A program made the position numbers and the translations under genes. From NCBI RefSeq assembly GCF_902806685.2, contig NC_048556.1, positions 11,866,734 through 11,930,733 on the forward strand: a stretch of 64,000 nt of DNA, written 5' to 3'. Positions 29,699-40,317 of this stretch are shown piece after piece. Within the stretch, counting starts at the first letter, position 1, and the number at the start of each line of letters is the position of its first letter. The notes under the pieces were generated by a model, which made no database searches, was not told the origin of the DNA, and saw only the letters and a list, made by a program, of their open reading frames with translations. The DNA is from Maniola hyperantus (Eukaryota; Arthropoda; Insecta; Lepidoptera; Nymphalidae).

Positions 29699-32600
29699 AT
29701 GTCGTCGTTACAGAAGACTATAATGAAGAACAAACTTCCACCCAGAATCCCCAGGACATCTAAGTGAGTAAAAATAATTTCTTTTTGGATTTACAACAAA
29801 CAGTTTCATCAAACTGTTATTGCTGAATAAATTATGGTAAACAATTTACTTTAGTAGGTAGGTGTTGCATGTATTAGTAAGTTACTAGTATGCTATATTT
29901 TGAAGAATAAAGATTAAGAAAATTACTTACCTGTACAAAAATTTTGAATACCTACCTATTTGTTTTTGTAAGGCAATCTAGACTGAAAACTTGTCAAAAA
30001 CCTAGAAAGGATCTCTTTTTACTTATGAAGAAAGGAATCGTCTTATACAAATATATAAAAGTTCTGACTTCTGACTCATCAACACTTAGCCCAAATTCTT
30101 GGACCTAGAAAGCTGAAATGCTCAGAGGTCCCCTTTATAATGTAGACAAGCAGTAAGGTCGGGTTTATAGAAATAGCCACAGGAGTGAAGCTGCAGGTGA
30201 TCACTAGTGCAAATAACTTTATTTATTTTATTTTTATTTGTACTAAAAACATTTACAAAAAAAGAGAAAAAGAGAGCAAAAGTGGTCAGGGAAGCAGTTA
30301 TCTCTGTGAGAGATCTCTACCAGTGACCCTTGGCAGTGGGAGAGGTTGTAAATGGAGTAGAGTAGGTACAAAAAGAAGATAGCAAGTATTCATAAAAAGA
30401 ACATAATAGATACTATGTAATATTGTATAATATATTATACATAAATTTAAATAATTGTATGCCTGTTTTATAGCATCTAGATAAGATAAGATAAGATAAG
30501 ATAAGAGATCACCTATCAGTTGATAATAACATATTACAATAATTATCTGTTGGTGTAGACTGGCTCCATTTGGTGGCGCTCGGCGGAAGGATTACTCCCC
30601 GATATCCTGGAAGAACTACTTTGAAAAGTATGTGGATGTGGAGATAGTGGCGGGGGTGTTCCGGGTGTACCTGTCTCCAGAGCCTGACCATCCGGAGCGG
30701 CCGAGGATAGTCACCCTGCACGGCGGGGGGTACTCGGGGCTGAGCTGGGCTTTGTTCACAGTAGGTACAGCATACTCATGTGCCAGTATACATCTAAGTA
30801 AAACTTCTGCTTAGGTTGCACTTGATGTCTATAACAAAATCATGAATACAACTTGTCTTGAAGTGATAGTTGGGATAGACTACATAGATGATTCCATTAT
30901 GTAATTAGTTAAAAACTTGCAAAAAACCATTGAAATAATGAAAAGGCTGATGAAAAAGTTCAAATACTGAGGGACTCAGAATCATTACTTGAATCCCTGG
31001 TTTTTTTTTTGGTTAGTGTGTCCCGTACACCCTGTATATTTATTACATTATACTGATTTATAAATTCTAATGGAAGACATGTGGCCTAGGTGTGACACCT
31101 TGCTTTGCTGATTGCAATTGGGATGATAACTATGTCAAAAATTAATTATTGCTTAGGAATTATTAAACCATTTTGAATTGTATTGATTAAACTAAAAGAA
31201 GTACGCCAAATTACGTCTAATGTTTATGACGTCACATCTGTGTATTTCATACAAGCTCCCTTACTAATTTTGATTTTAGATAAAAAAGTAGCTGATGATT
31301 TGACTAGTATCATCCTTATTATTAAGCAATGTTGATCCCAGTTGGTAACTGACTCAACCTGTCCTGGTTACTGTTCCAGGAGGAGATAACAAGCCTCATT
31401 CACTGCCAGGTGGTGTCCATGGACATCCGGGGCCACGGGGAGACTCAGGCTCAGGACTGTGACGATCTCAGCATTGACACTTTAGTCAGGTACAAAATCC
31501 CACAACCGTCAATTTGTGGTAGCATCACAAATATGATGCAGAACCCTTTGTGTGCGAGTCTGACTTACACTTGACCGGGTTTTTCAATAATCAATTGTAG
31601 ATATGAATGAATAATTTTCTGCCCTGCAGTGACGTGGGGTCGGTGCTGCTGAAGCTGTTTGGTGAGCAGATGCCTCCGCTCATCCTGCTGGGGCACTCCA
31701 TGGGCGGCGCCATCGCCGTGCGCGCCTCGCACCTGCCGGCCCTGGAGCCCTACGTGCAGGGGGTGGTGGTCATTGATGTTGTGGAAGGTATTATTATGTA
31801 CAACCCATCGAAAATATTTGAGAACCTGGCTTAGTGACGTCATGCAATGCACTTGCACTGAGATAGGCGAAAACGGGTGAGCTGCGGGGAAGCGCATTCC
31901 AGCGAGGTGCGCAGATATTTCCGACGGGTTGTATCTATATAACGTACCGATGGATCAGCAAATCCCTACTTATCACTATCCCACTTCGACTGCCGAGCGA
32001 CAGCAAGCTACACCACTGGTGTCCGACCTCTCGCTCTAACTTGTTAGTCAAAGTGGGAAAGCGATAAGTAGCTACTTGCATCAAGTAGGTAGGTATTAGG
32101 CGCGCTCTATCCACCTTTAGGTTTGTATTATCCGGTGCCCGGTGGGAGCTCTATGGTTTTCTAAGATAAAAAGTAACCTATGTCATTCTCCATATCTTTA
32201 ACTATACCCATGCAAAAAAACCTTGCCAATATGTTGCTATGTCGCACGTGTTTGAAGGATAAACCAATAAACTAACAAACACACTTTCACATTACATATG
32301 GGTAGTGATGTAACCCAGAATATTAGCTACTAGCTTCAACTTCGTCCGCGGTACATAATTTATAGTCTGCCCCATAGCACTCAGGAATAATGTAGCTTTC
32401 TAATGGTGAAAGAATTTCTAAAATTAGTTCAGCAGTTCCAGAGATTACTTCCTGCAAACAAACTTAAAAACTTCACCTCTTTATGATATTATGGTATAGA
32501 TAAGTATGCCAAGTTGCATCCAAATCCATTCCAGTACAACAGAATTAGTAACATTTATGAATACAACGTGACTGTTAATGTATGTGTATGTAATTACACA

Positions 32601-35600
32601 TTATTAAATATATTATCCTACAATTAAAACATCAACATTACTCATAATATTATTGTTGTATATTTATTATTCATCTATCACTATATTATATATTAATATA
32701 TGTATATATATTATGTATTATATATGTACCTGTGTATATCTTTATCTATATATTATTATTAAGGCATTTCTGTGCCTATTAATATACATATTACTTATAT
32801 TATCTTTATGTTCCCTAACAACTTACGTACACCTTAAACCCAGTTTTCACTAGCCCTTAAATCCTCTTCAACCTAGTTGGCTGGTAGAGATCGCTTCACA
32901 GCGATAAGGCCGCTGATTGTATGTTCTTCTCTTACATGTTTCTTTTTGTGTCTTTTCTTTTTGGTGTACAATAAAGAATATTAAACTAAACTAAACTGTT
33001 GCAGGAACAGCAATGGAAGCCCTGGCCAGCATGCAAAGCTTCCTGCGCAGCCGCCCCACGCACTTCAAGAGCATAGAGCACGCCGTGGAGTGGTGGTATG
33101 TATCTGTCGTACTTTACAGTTTCTCGCTGGTTCTTCTCAGTAGGAGTGGCATTCCGAACCAGTGGTACATGCATTTAACGATTCAAAAGTACTTTGTAAA
33201 AGTTTATTTGAATAAAAACATTTCTGTTTATTGTTTTCAGAGCTCTAAGCTCAAGCATGGAACTTTAAATTCAGTTTTCAGTAGATAATGTTGGTTTGGC
33301 AGTGTGCGCAGCGGGCAGGTGCGGAACGTGGAGTCGGCGCGGGTGTCCATGCCCAGTCAGATTGTCAAGTGAGTATACTCAGTGTCTAACACTGAATGAT
33401 AGCCACCGAGGTTGGTTGCTTTGCACATTGCTGCTCCACTGGGTGATATAAAAATAACTCCAGGCGGAGCTTCGCGCTCTTTTTTCACTTTTGCTTAAAA
33501 TATTTATTTGAATATCAGTTGCACAACGGACGAGCTCGCCACCAAGGAAATAGAAGACTACAAGAGCGCGCCCCCCTCCCCCCTGCTGCCCACCTCGCAC
33601 GGCGTGCGCGATGACGTCATCGCCGAGGAGAGTGACGAGGGGGACGCGGACATGCGCGAGGGGGGCGGAGAGGGGGTGGTGCAGGGCGCCGAGGGGGACG
33701 CGCCGCACTTTGTGATGCCCTCGCCGGTGGAGGGGGGCGGCTTGAGGTGAGTTTTTGTAGAGCTTTCATAATTTGCATATGCATGGAGAAAAGATCTGGC
33801 ACAGAGGGTGGAAGTGCACCAAACGGCATCAGTGGCGTGCGGTGCGGTAGTAGAAAAAAGAGGATGGAATAATGTCAAACACTCCTTTGTAAAGGCGATA
33901 GAACACCTAAAGAGAACTATCGTCTCTTCAGTGTTCCAGGCGTTCTTACAAGCTTAACAAGCGAGTTTGGGAGTATAGTACAAGTCTCTCTCTTACAAGA
34001 GTGCTCGTTTTAGAATCCAATCAAATGAAAGAAGTTTGTACTGGGGTCTGTGGGGCCGCGGCCCAAAGCAAACCAATACTCCATAATATGTGGTCAGACA
34101 TTAGTTTTATAGAGTTGGAACTTGTGCTCGGCCGCAAAATGCTATTGGAAAGGGTGACTTCTAAAAGAGAAGAAATGTGGTAAAAACAAGTTTTTACTTA
34201 AAATAGATTTTGTCACAAAAATTAGAATTATTTTCTGTCTAGGTATCGTTGGCGCGTAGACCTGTCCCGTTCGGAACGTCACTGGTCGGGCTGGTTCCTG
34301 GGACTATCGGCCGCCTTTCTGTCCACCCGGGCCCCCCGGCTCCTGCTGCTGGCCTCCATCGAGGGCCTGGACCGAGCGCTCACCGTGGGACAGATGCAAG
34401 GTGACTGCGAACTGGGTACTCTGATCACACACCACTCTCACTGGCGAGCCGGAACTTGAAGAACAATAGTCATACTTATATACCTAATAGTTTCTTATTA
34501 ATTTATAGACAAGAGGACCTTGAGTCATATCGGTTCAATCCCCAACATAGTTGGAACTGATGCCCTTGGGGGACAATTTATTTCATACTATGGCCGAACT
34601 ACTGTGTCCTTATAATGTGCTATGGCTATGATTGGCTGCCATAGTATGAAATAAATTGTATGTCAAATGCTTTCAGATGGTATAAATAAATAATCTTTAT
34701 TTTTCATTAATAACTAATTACAAACATGAGGTTAGCATAGGTTTAACACTATTGGGGGACCAAGGTGTCCTTTCCTATCTAAATTATTCATTTTACTTGT
34801 GTTTCTTTTACATCAGCATTAATATAGTTGTTTTAATTAACACTATTGTGTTTGGCACGTATAAATACGAACAATGTATTGATTTCAGGCAAGTTCCAGA
34901 TGCAAGTGCTGACGAGGTGCGGCCACGCCGTGCACGAGGACTCCCCCGCCGAGGTGCGTTACGCAACACTTTTTCTAATTAAATCTTTCTTGTTGTCTAT
35001 GACTGAAATAAAAAGAGTATTTATCGCACAGAAAAAGTGCATCCGTGCAATCACTGGTAAGGCTCCATATGAATCGTGTAAACCGATTTTTAAAAGTTTG
35101 GGAATCCTTACACTCCCTTGTATATATATCTTAGAGATAGCGATGTTTGTTAAAACCAACATGCATCTTTTCAAGACTGCAAGGGAGGTATTTCCGCGCG
35201 GAACTAGAAATAGGGAAAGGCTGATGTTAAACAAGACGCCCAGGACAGCCACGTATTTAAAGAATTGTAGTGCCATGTGTGTAAAAGTCTATAATGCAAT
35301 TCCTAAATCTGTAAAAGTGGCTGTCGCAAAATGTATTTTATTCTGTTGGTGAGTTTTTAGAATTTAAGCACAAGAATTAGAATGAATTTGATTAAGTTAT
35401 TAATATTATTGACTGACATTTATATCTTTGACACAATATGATACTCTTATCGGATGTACTGCCTACTTTGTCAAAACATTTGTACGTCAGGGCTTCCTGA
35501 CTGGATATGCTGGCAACTCTCTATTGTAAACACCTTGTCTTCCCATATTCACACAAATAAATTATTTCATTTCATTTCATATATTTGCAGTAATATTAGT

Positions 35601-35715
35601 ATGGTTTCCCCGGCAGGTGGCGCGAGTGCTGGCGGCCTTCGCGCTGCGCCACCGCCTCACGGCGCCCACGGCGCGCGGGGAGCAGCTGCAGCTGATCTGC
35701 GCGCCCGGCTGCTGA
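29699..35715 (+). CDS. PPME1: Protein phosphatase methylesterase 1 (PPME1), 413 aa
   Basis: Ten GT-AG exons join in frame: 29699-29763, 30559-30760, 31380-31489, 31630-31787, 33005-33095, 33303-33368, 33519-33746, 34243-34400, 34889-34953 and 35617-35715 (TGA). The enzyme removes the methyl ester from the C-terminal leucine of the PP2A catalytic subunit. It is an alpha/beta hydrolase. The oxyanion-side HGGGYSGLSW is near residue 80. The nucleophile serine is in GHSMGG (exon 4), the acid in VVVIDVVEGTAMEAL, and the histidine in RCGHAVHEDSPAEV (exon 9). TIGQMQGKFQMQVL-like (TVGQMQGKFQMQVL) and the C-terminal CAPGC end match the animal family. Length is close to the human protein. The extra residues lie in an acidic/glycine-rich insert in exon 7 (EESDEGDADMREGGGEGVVQ), where vertebrates also have a variable acidic loop. 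Soluble cytosolic/nuclear; no signal peptide. AATAAA lies at 35854. Introns carry repeats, including a LINE fragment directly after exon 9. Confidence 0.95.
30479..30507. repeat. (ATAAG)n microsatellite
   Basis: Five to six perfect ATAAG units in PPME1 intron 1, about 50 bp before the exon 2 acceptor. Confidence 0.85.
31966..32072. mobile_element. Palindromic MITE, family C (PPME1 intron 4)
   Basis: The left end CTACTTATCACTATCCCACT TCGACT and the right end, read inverted as CTACTTATCGCTTTCCCACT TTGACT, pair with two or three mismatches. About 105 bp, non-coding. Confidence 0.65.
32150..32295 (+). repeat. Repeat T-like fragment (3' half) in PPME1 intron 4
   Basis: TATGGTTTTCTAAGATAAAA ... 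ACTATACCCATGCAAAAAAA ... CAATAAACTAACAAACACAC TTTCACAT, related to the 51590-51790 copy. Confidence 0.5.
32335..32505 (+). repeat. Repeat T variant copy (same variant as 6636-6812)
   Basis: CTTCAACTTCGTCCGCGGTA ... CTCAGGAATAATGTAGCTTT ... CCAGAGATTACTTCCTGCAA ... ACCTCTTTATGATATTATGG. Confidence 0.6.
33110..33225 (+). repeat. Dispersed non-coding repeat in PPME1 intron 5
   Basis: TTCTTCTCAGTAGGAGTGGC ATTCCGAACCAGTGG ... AACGATTCAAAAGTACTTTG TAAAAGTTTATTTGAATAAAAA, the same module as 8230-8345. Confidence 0.6.
34964..35582 (+). mobile_element. Non-LTR retrotransposon fragment (RT ORF C-terminus, 3' UTR, tail) in PPME1 intron 9
   Basis: An open frame of about 125 codons reads VFIAQKKCIRAITGKAPYES, then CKPIFKSLGILTLPCIYILE and RGTRNRERLMLNKTPRTATY. 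This is the conserved C-terminal region of insect LINE polymerases (LQKRCIRxIxG...LFKxLxILTLPxxYIxE). It ends in a 3' UTR with a TATTTCATTTCATTTCAT tail at about 35565-35582. It is 5'-truncated and inserted within about 10 bp of the exon 9 donor. Jockey-superfamily-like; clade not proven. Confidence 0.75.
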
Positions 35716-35889
35716 CTTGCGACGCACAGTACGCACACACACACACAACGCGTCACCTGACTTGAAACGCATTTACACATACATTCAAAATTGAACCTTA
35801 TCAGTTTAATTATTATGGATTTATTTTTAAACGAACAACTTTACCCGTGGCTGAATAAATTTTTTAATCATACGACTGTTAGTGGTTAT

Positions 35890-36051
35890 CAGCGTAACAA
35901 ATGACTCCTCACGCGTCATTTTAACTTTTTGTGTCAGATTTCATGTCAAAAGTACGATTTTAGCCCTTATTTTAAAGGTGAACCGTACTTTTGACATGAT
36001 AGTTGACCCATAGAGTTAAAATGGCGCGTGAGGAGTCATTTTCTTACGGGC
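35890..36051. mobile_element. Palindromic MITE, family B copy 2
   Basis: AAATGACTCCTCACGCGTCA at the left and GGCGCGTGAGGAGTCATTTT at the right are inverted repeats. The core TTTCATGTCAAAAGTACGAT ... GTGAACCGTACTTTTGACATGA matches copy 1. It lies just 3' of the PPME1 poly(A) signal. Confidence 0.75.
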
Positions 36052-37242
36052 TATAATTGAGTTTAGCTAAGTATTACATCAAATTTGGTACGGATTCTAA
36101 TTATAGTTACCATAAAGGTGCAAATTAAAGTTGCTAAGTCCACATTTCCAAGTTTGGTGACGCGTGATGCACTAATGAAACGCTTGCAAGCGTATTGAGA
36201 AAGCAAATCTATCTATTTATAAGTTAATACTAAAGCAAACGCGATTGTTCAGGAAAAACAATTGTAAGATACTTAGGTAGTTATCGATGATATACAGAAA
36301 GAATTGAAACAGTGAAATACATTTAACTAAATCTTAGAATATTTTTTCAAATAAAAGAAATATGCTAGATAGAGGTAATAAGCGTTTAAGTATCGTTTTT
36401 TGCAATAAAAATTAAAGAAGAGACAAGTGATGCTTGTTTTCATGCTCACTAATTTAAGGATTCAGCTGAGATAGCTATTCTGGCTTTTATTTTAGAGATC
36501 ACCCGTAGGCGTAATAATTTATTCTATGTACATATTATAAATGTGGAAGTGTATGTCTGATACTTTTTCACGGCTCAATCGCTGAACCGAACTTTATTAT
36601 AGATTCTATCCGTATACTTTTTATCCCGGAAAACCATAGGATACTTTTTATCCTGCAAAATCATAGGATAATTTCAAAATGGCGGCGGACTTGAAAACTA
36701 ATTTCAAGTTGGATGTTGGATTTGTAAGAGGATAAATAGTGGTGATAATTATTACGTGAACTTAAAACTAAAGCTACGAAGCATAATTTGCGGTGAACAC
36801 ATGTATGAAAAGCTGGCTCAGCCATGTGAGCTAAGTTAATAAGTATTTATTCCTTACTAGCACTTACATTTAGTTTTCGCTTCTAATTTAATAGTTAAGC
36901 TATTTAAGCTATTCAAGGAAATAATCGAATCTAATATAAACCTCAACAGCTCGATTTAGTGGACTGGAATCCAAAAAGTTCTAGGTCCCATGTTTGTTGG
37001 GAGGCGGAAGGGGGATTATATTCGTCAGATTATCGTCAGAAAAGTAAGATTAGAAATCGAATCTACGACCCCTGATGAAGATTATTTTTGTTTGATAAAT
37101 TGTAATTAATTAAAAACTTCTTTATGAAGTATGTTGTATTAGTTTTTAATACATGGTATGTCTATGAAGTATTAAAGTTGTTCTCAAAGTGTAATTTATG
37201 TTTATATAAATAAATTGTCAAATTAAAACTTTTTTATTTTAA
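36052..37242. other. Intergenic between PPME1 and the next features, no gene seen
   Basis: It contains a decayed inverted repeat T fragment at about 36525-36665 (aaatgtggaagtgtatgtct ... actttttatcccggaaaacc). Otherwise AT-rich and without recognisable coding sequence. Confidence 0.4.
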
Positions 37243-37543
37243 ACATCATCATCATCAACTTGTGTCGGCCCACTACTGAGCACGGCATTCTCCTCTCAGA
37301 ATGAGAAGGGTTTAGGCCATAGTCTGCTACCCTAGCCAAGTGCGGATTGGCAGACTACACACACAGTTTGAGAACATTATTATGGAGAACTCTAAGGCAG
37401 GTTTCCCCATCATGTTTTACTTTACCGTAAAGAGGGTGATATTTATTGCTTAAAACGCACGAAAAGTTAGAGGTGCGTGCCCGGGATCGAACTCCCGACC
37501 TGCCAAGTCGGCAGACGACCTAACCACTAGGCTATTACCGCAT
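37243..37543 (-). mobile_element. SINE S1, full-length copy
   Basis: Minus orientation. The (GAT)n tail appears as ATCATCATCATC at 37246. The B box reads GGGATCGAACTCCCGACCTG on the plus strand, and the A-box region CCTAACCACTAGGCTATTAC is at the right end. Confidence 0.8.
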
Positions 37544-38836
37544 TTATCTAGAATCAGAATCATGAAATAAAACAATGGCGTTAGTGTTAAAAACATTTTA
37601 TTACCACAAAAATTTTGCGTGTATAAATTTATTTTCACCCAAATAGATAATGCATGATTGGCATGAATAATAATTATATAATCTAAAATTCTCAAAAGAC
37701 TAGCAAAAAATCACACACGTTATTCAGAATATTTTAAAATTTAAATCATGGCAAAATTTTATTATCTTAACATAATCCTATAAATTAATGTGTAATCTAA
37801 CTATTAGGAAGTCGGGGTTATTTTAGAAACTTGACATTTAGGTACATATATAGAATTTATAATTCAAATAAATAGTTTATCATAACTAACATAACACAAA
37901 TGATGCAAGTAGGTAAACTAGAAATATCTCTATCAAAGTGCAAATAATTTAATTTTATTAGGTAACTTTCTAATACTTTAATTCAGAACAACGTAAATCT
38001 TTTCAAGATTATTAATTGGTGGTTAAATAAATTTTTCTAATTCGTCTTTGAGACCTATTTCATGGCAAAACCAATAATTATAATTATTTAAGTACGCAGA
38101 GAAAAACTGTACTCGTTTTCCCTTCCCTTTGTTTAACCTTCAAAAGCCTCAAACACAAAACTTATCTACTGACCAGCAGCACATCAAATCAGGAGAAGCT
38201 TCCTCAGAGCTTTCCATACAAACGCAGTTTGGTTCTCCGATCAAACTCAACAGACAAACGGACTCAAAGATTTGAATGTAAATTCGGTGTAAATTTTTTA
38301 AAATTACACATTTTACCAAAGGAAAACCGCTTGTGTTTAAGGCCTCATTAAGTTTATAAATTACTACAAAATTAAAACACAAAGAAATGACAAATAATTG
38401 TCAAATTAGTAATCTCAATAAGTACACATGTAAAATTTCACTATAATTATAGGTATCTATTCGTAATCTCACAATTTAAAATTTTTGGCTTATTGAGTTT
38501 ATTCACCCTAAATCAGCCGCCCTAGGTGTATACTCAAAAACGGATAGTACCTAAATAAGAATCTTGGACCAATTGTACCTATAGGCAGAAATTATCTCTG
38601 CTGTAGGTACATAGTCGAGAGATAAAATCGAAAAAAATAATACAAATAGGTATACTTAAACACACACATATATAACGAAATTTGAATATTTTTGTATTAT
38701 AAACTTTCGGATTCTGCGCTATGCACACTAATAGTAATGGATTTATGAACAAATTCTCAAAGTAAAGTCTAGTGCGGTCTATTGAACACTACCTAGTTGT
38801 GGTATTGCACATTTAAACGTCACTTGCTAGTAGACT
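37544..38836. other. Intergenic, no gene seen
   Basis: Very AT-rich. Two short open frames (37450-37695 and 38149-38382, minus) show no homology or codon pattern I trust. Confidence 0.4.
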
Positions 38837-39081
38837 TTACACAGGCAAGACTTTCAGACGCTCAACAAATGTTGCACTATCAATTTGTGATTTCGTGATG
38901 GTCTGCACAGACGAGGGACAGGCTTCGGGCTGCTTTTTAACATAGCATCGAATAACGGACACGTGGGGCAAGTACCCCGTACAAAAATTCCCCAAATAGC
39001 CGACATAGCGGGACATCGGCAGCCCGTACCACATCAAACAGTCTTCAAAAAATAGAAGTAACGTTCCCAGGCGCGTCACGT
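38837..39081 (-). CDS. Possible terminal coding exon, unknown protein
   Basis: A minus-strand frame of about 80 codons ends at TAA (38837): ...TRLGTLLLFFEDCLMWYGLP, then MSRYVGYLGNFCTGYLPHVS, then VIRCYVKKQPEACPSSVQTI, ending ERLKVLPV. It stands out from its AT-rich surroundings by higher GC, balanced codons and three spaced cysteines. There is no ATG at the left edge of the frame. A candidate acceptor CCCGCAG lies at about 39088-39082, which would make this a last exon. I recognise no family. It could also be a decayed transposon ORF or pseudogene, and no upstream partner exon was found. Confidence 0.3.
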
Positions 39082-39264
39082 ACACTGCGGGTTTTAGTCT
39101 GCGTTGAGCGCTCGAGAGTTAGTTCGCTTGCGGCAAACAAATGACCGCACACCGTGTGCGTTGACACCGTGGCAAGTTTTCGGTGGACATTTTTATCTAC
39201 GTTTCCGGGATTTTTGCCCTCCGCGGATAAAAGTCTCTCGTCTGCGCAGGCCCTAAGACTTTGT

Positions 39265-39446
39265 ACAGTAGCCGGCAAGAAATATTGTACATCGACTTTT
39301 CGAAAGAGCTTTCGGCTTCGTAGGGCGTTGGCTCTGTCACTTATTCCTATGTGACGTTTTGTCGGTCTCAGCGACAGAGACAATGCTCCATGAACCAGCT
39401 GTCTCTTTCTAAAGGTCGACGTACAATATTTCCTGCCGGGTACTGT
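39265..39446. mobile_element. Palindromic MITE, family A copy 4
   Basis: ACAGTAGCCGGCAAGAAATA TTGTACATCGACTTTTCGAA pairs with TTCTAAAGGTCGACGTACAA TATTTCCTGCCGGGTACTGT. The centre TGACGTTTTGTCGGTCTCAG is shared with the other copies. The arms differ from copies 1-3 in the CCGGCAAGAAATATT block, so it is a subfamily. Confidence 0.75.
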
Positions 39447-40317
39447 AGGTGTTAAGGTATTATTGTTTTGCGATCACAGTAGGTACGACTGAATTTGCAT
39501 CATTGTATCGCGATATTTATTGACTGTCTAATGATCGTATGGCAAGAATTATGGAAAAGATCTTATTTTGATATTTAATAGTCAACATTATATTGTTAAA
39601 CAATATAGATACAATTAGATAGAACTTTGGCATAATTAACTAATTTAATAATTATTTATTTAACAAACAAATTGTGCTACTCAGTCACTAGTATGTCTCA
39701 CTGGACTCTCCTCTGTACATCTTTCGCTTTGGTGGATACCAGACCTAACTATCGCGAGCAAGTTGCTTACTGCACAGTAGAGTATTACTTAAACCTTCTA
39801 TCACAACAAAATATCCCACAGTGGTATATAACATTGTAATTAGCTCCAAAACATACTAATATAACGAATTCAAACTCAAAGCTCAAAAAGCGCGAAAACT
39901 CTAATAATTATTATGAAATAAATTATGAAGATCCTACAAAATTCTAGTTTATTTTGCTCAAATTTTAATTTTATTTTGCTCAAGGAGATTTCGTTTGAAG
40001 TTGTGCGGAGTTATTAATATGGTGATAGATATTTGAACAGTATCAAATAGTTAATTAATTTACATATAAGTCCTGCAAATTGATATTGCGCTGGAATCAT
40101 GTCTCATTAACATCAAAATGACGTCATTTGACGTACCTATATTTAAGTAAAAATATACCTTAAATATACCATCAGCTTAAACTTCAGCCTGGTGCTTACG
40201 TCACTAAAATAACGGCCACGCGCATTAGCACTTTGCGGGACTTATACGTCGTAAGACCGAATGTAGTACTATGCGAACAAGTAAATAAATATGTAAGTAT
40301 GTATGTATGTATGTGGT
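39447..40317. other. Intergenic 3' of the MICU gene
   Basis: No gene seen. It includes a (GTAT)n microsatellite at 40295-40313. Minus-strand AATAAA-type signals occur (for example near 39950), but the cleavage site is not determined. Confidence 0.4.
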
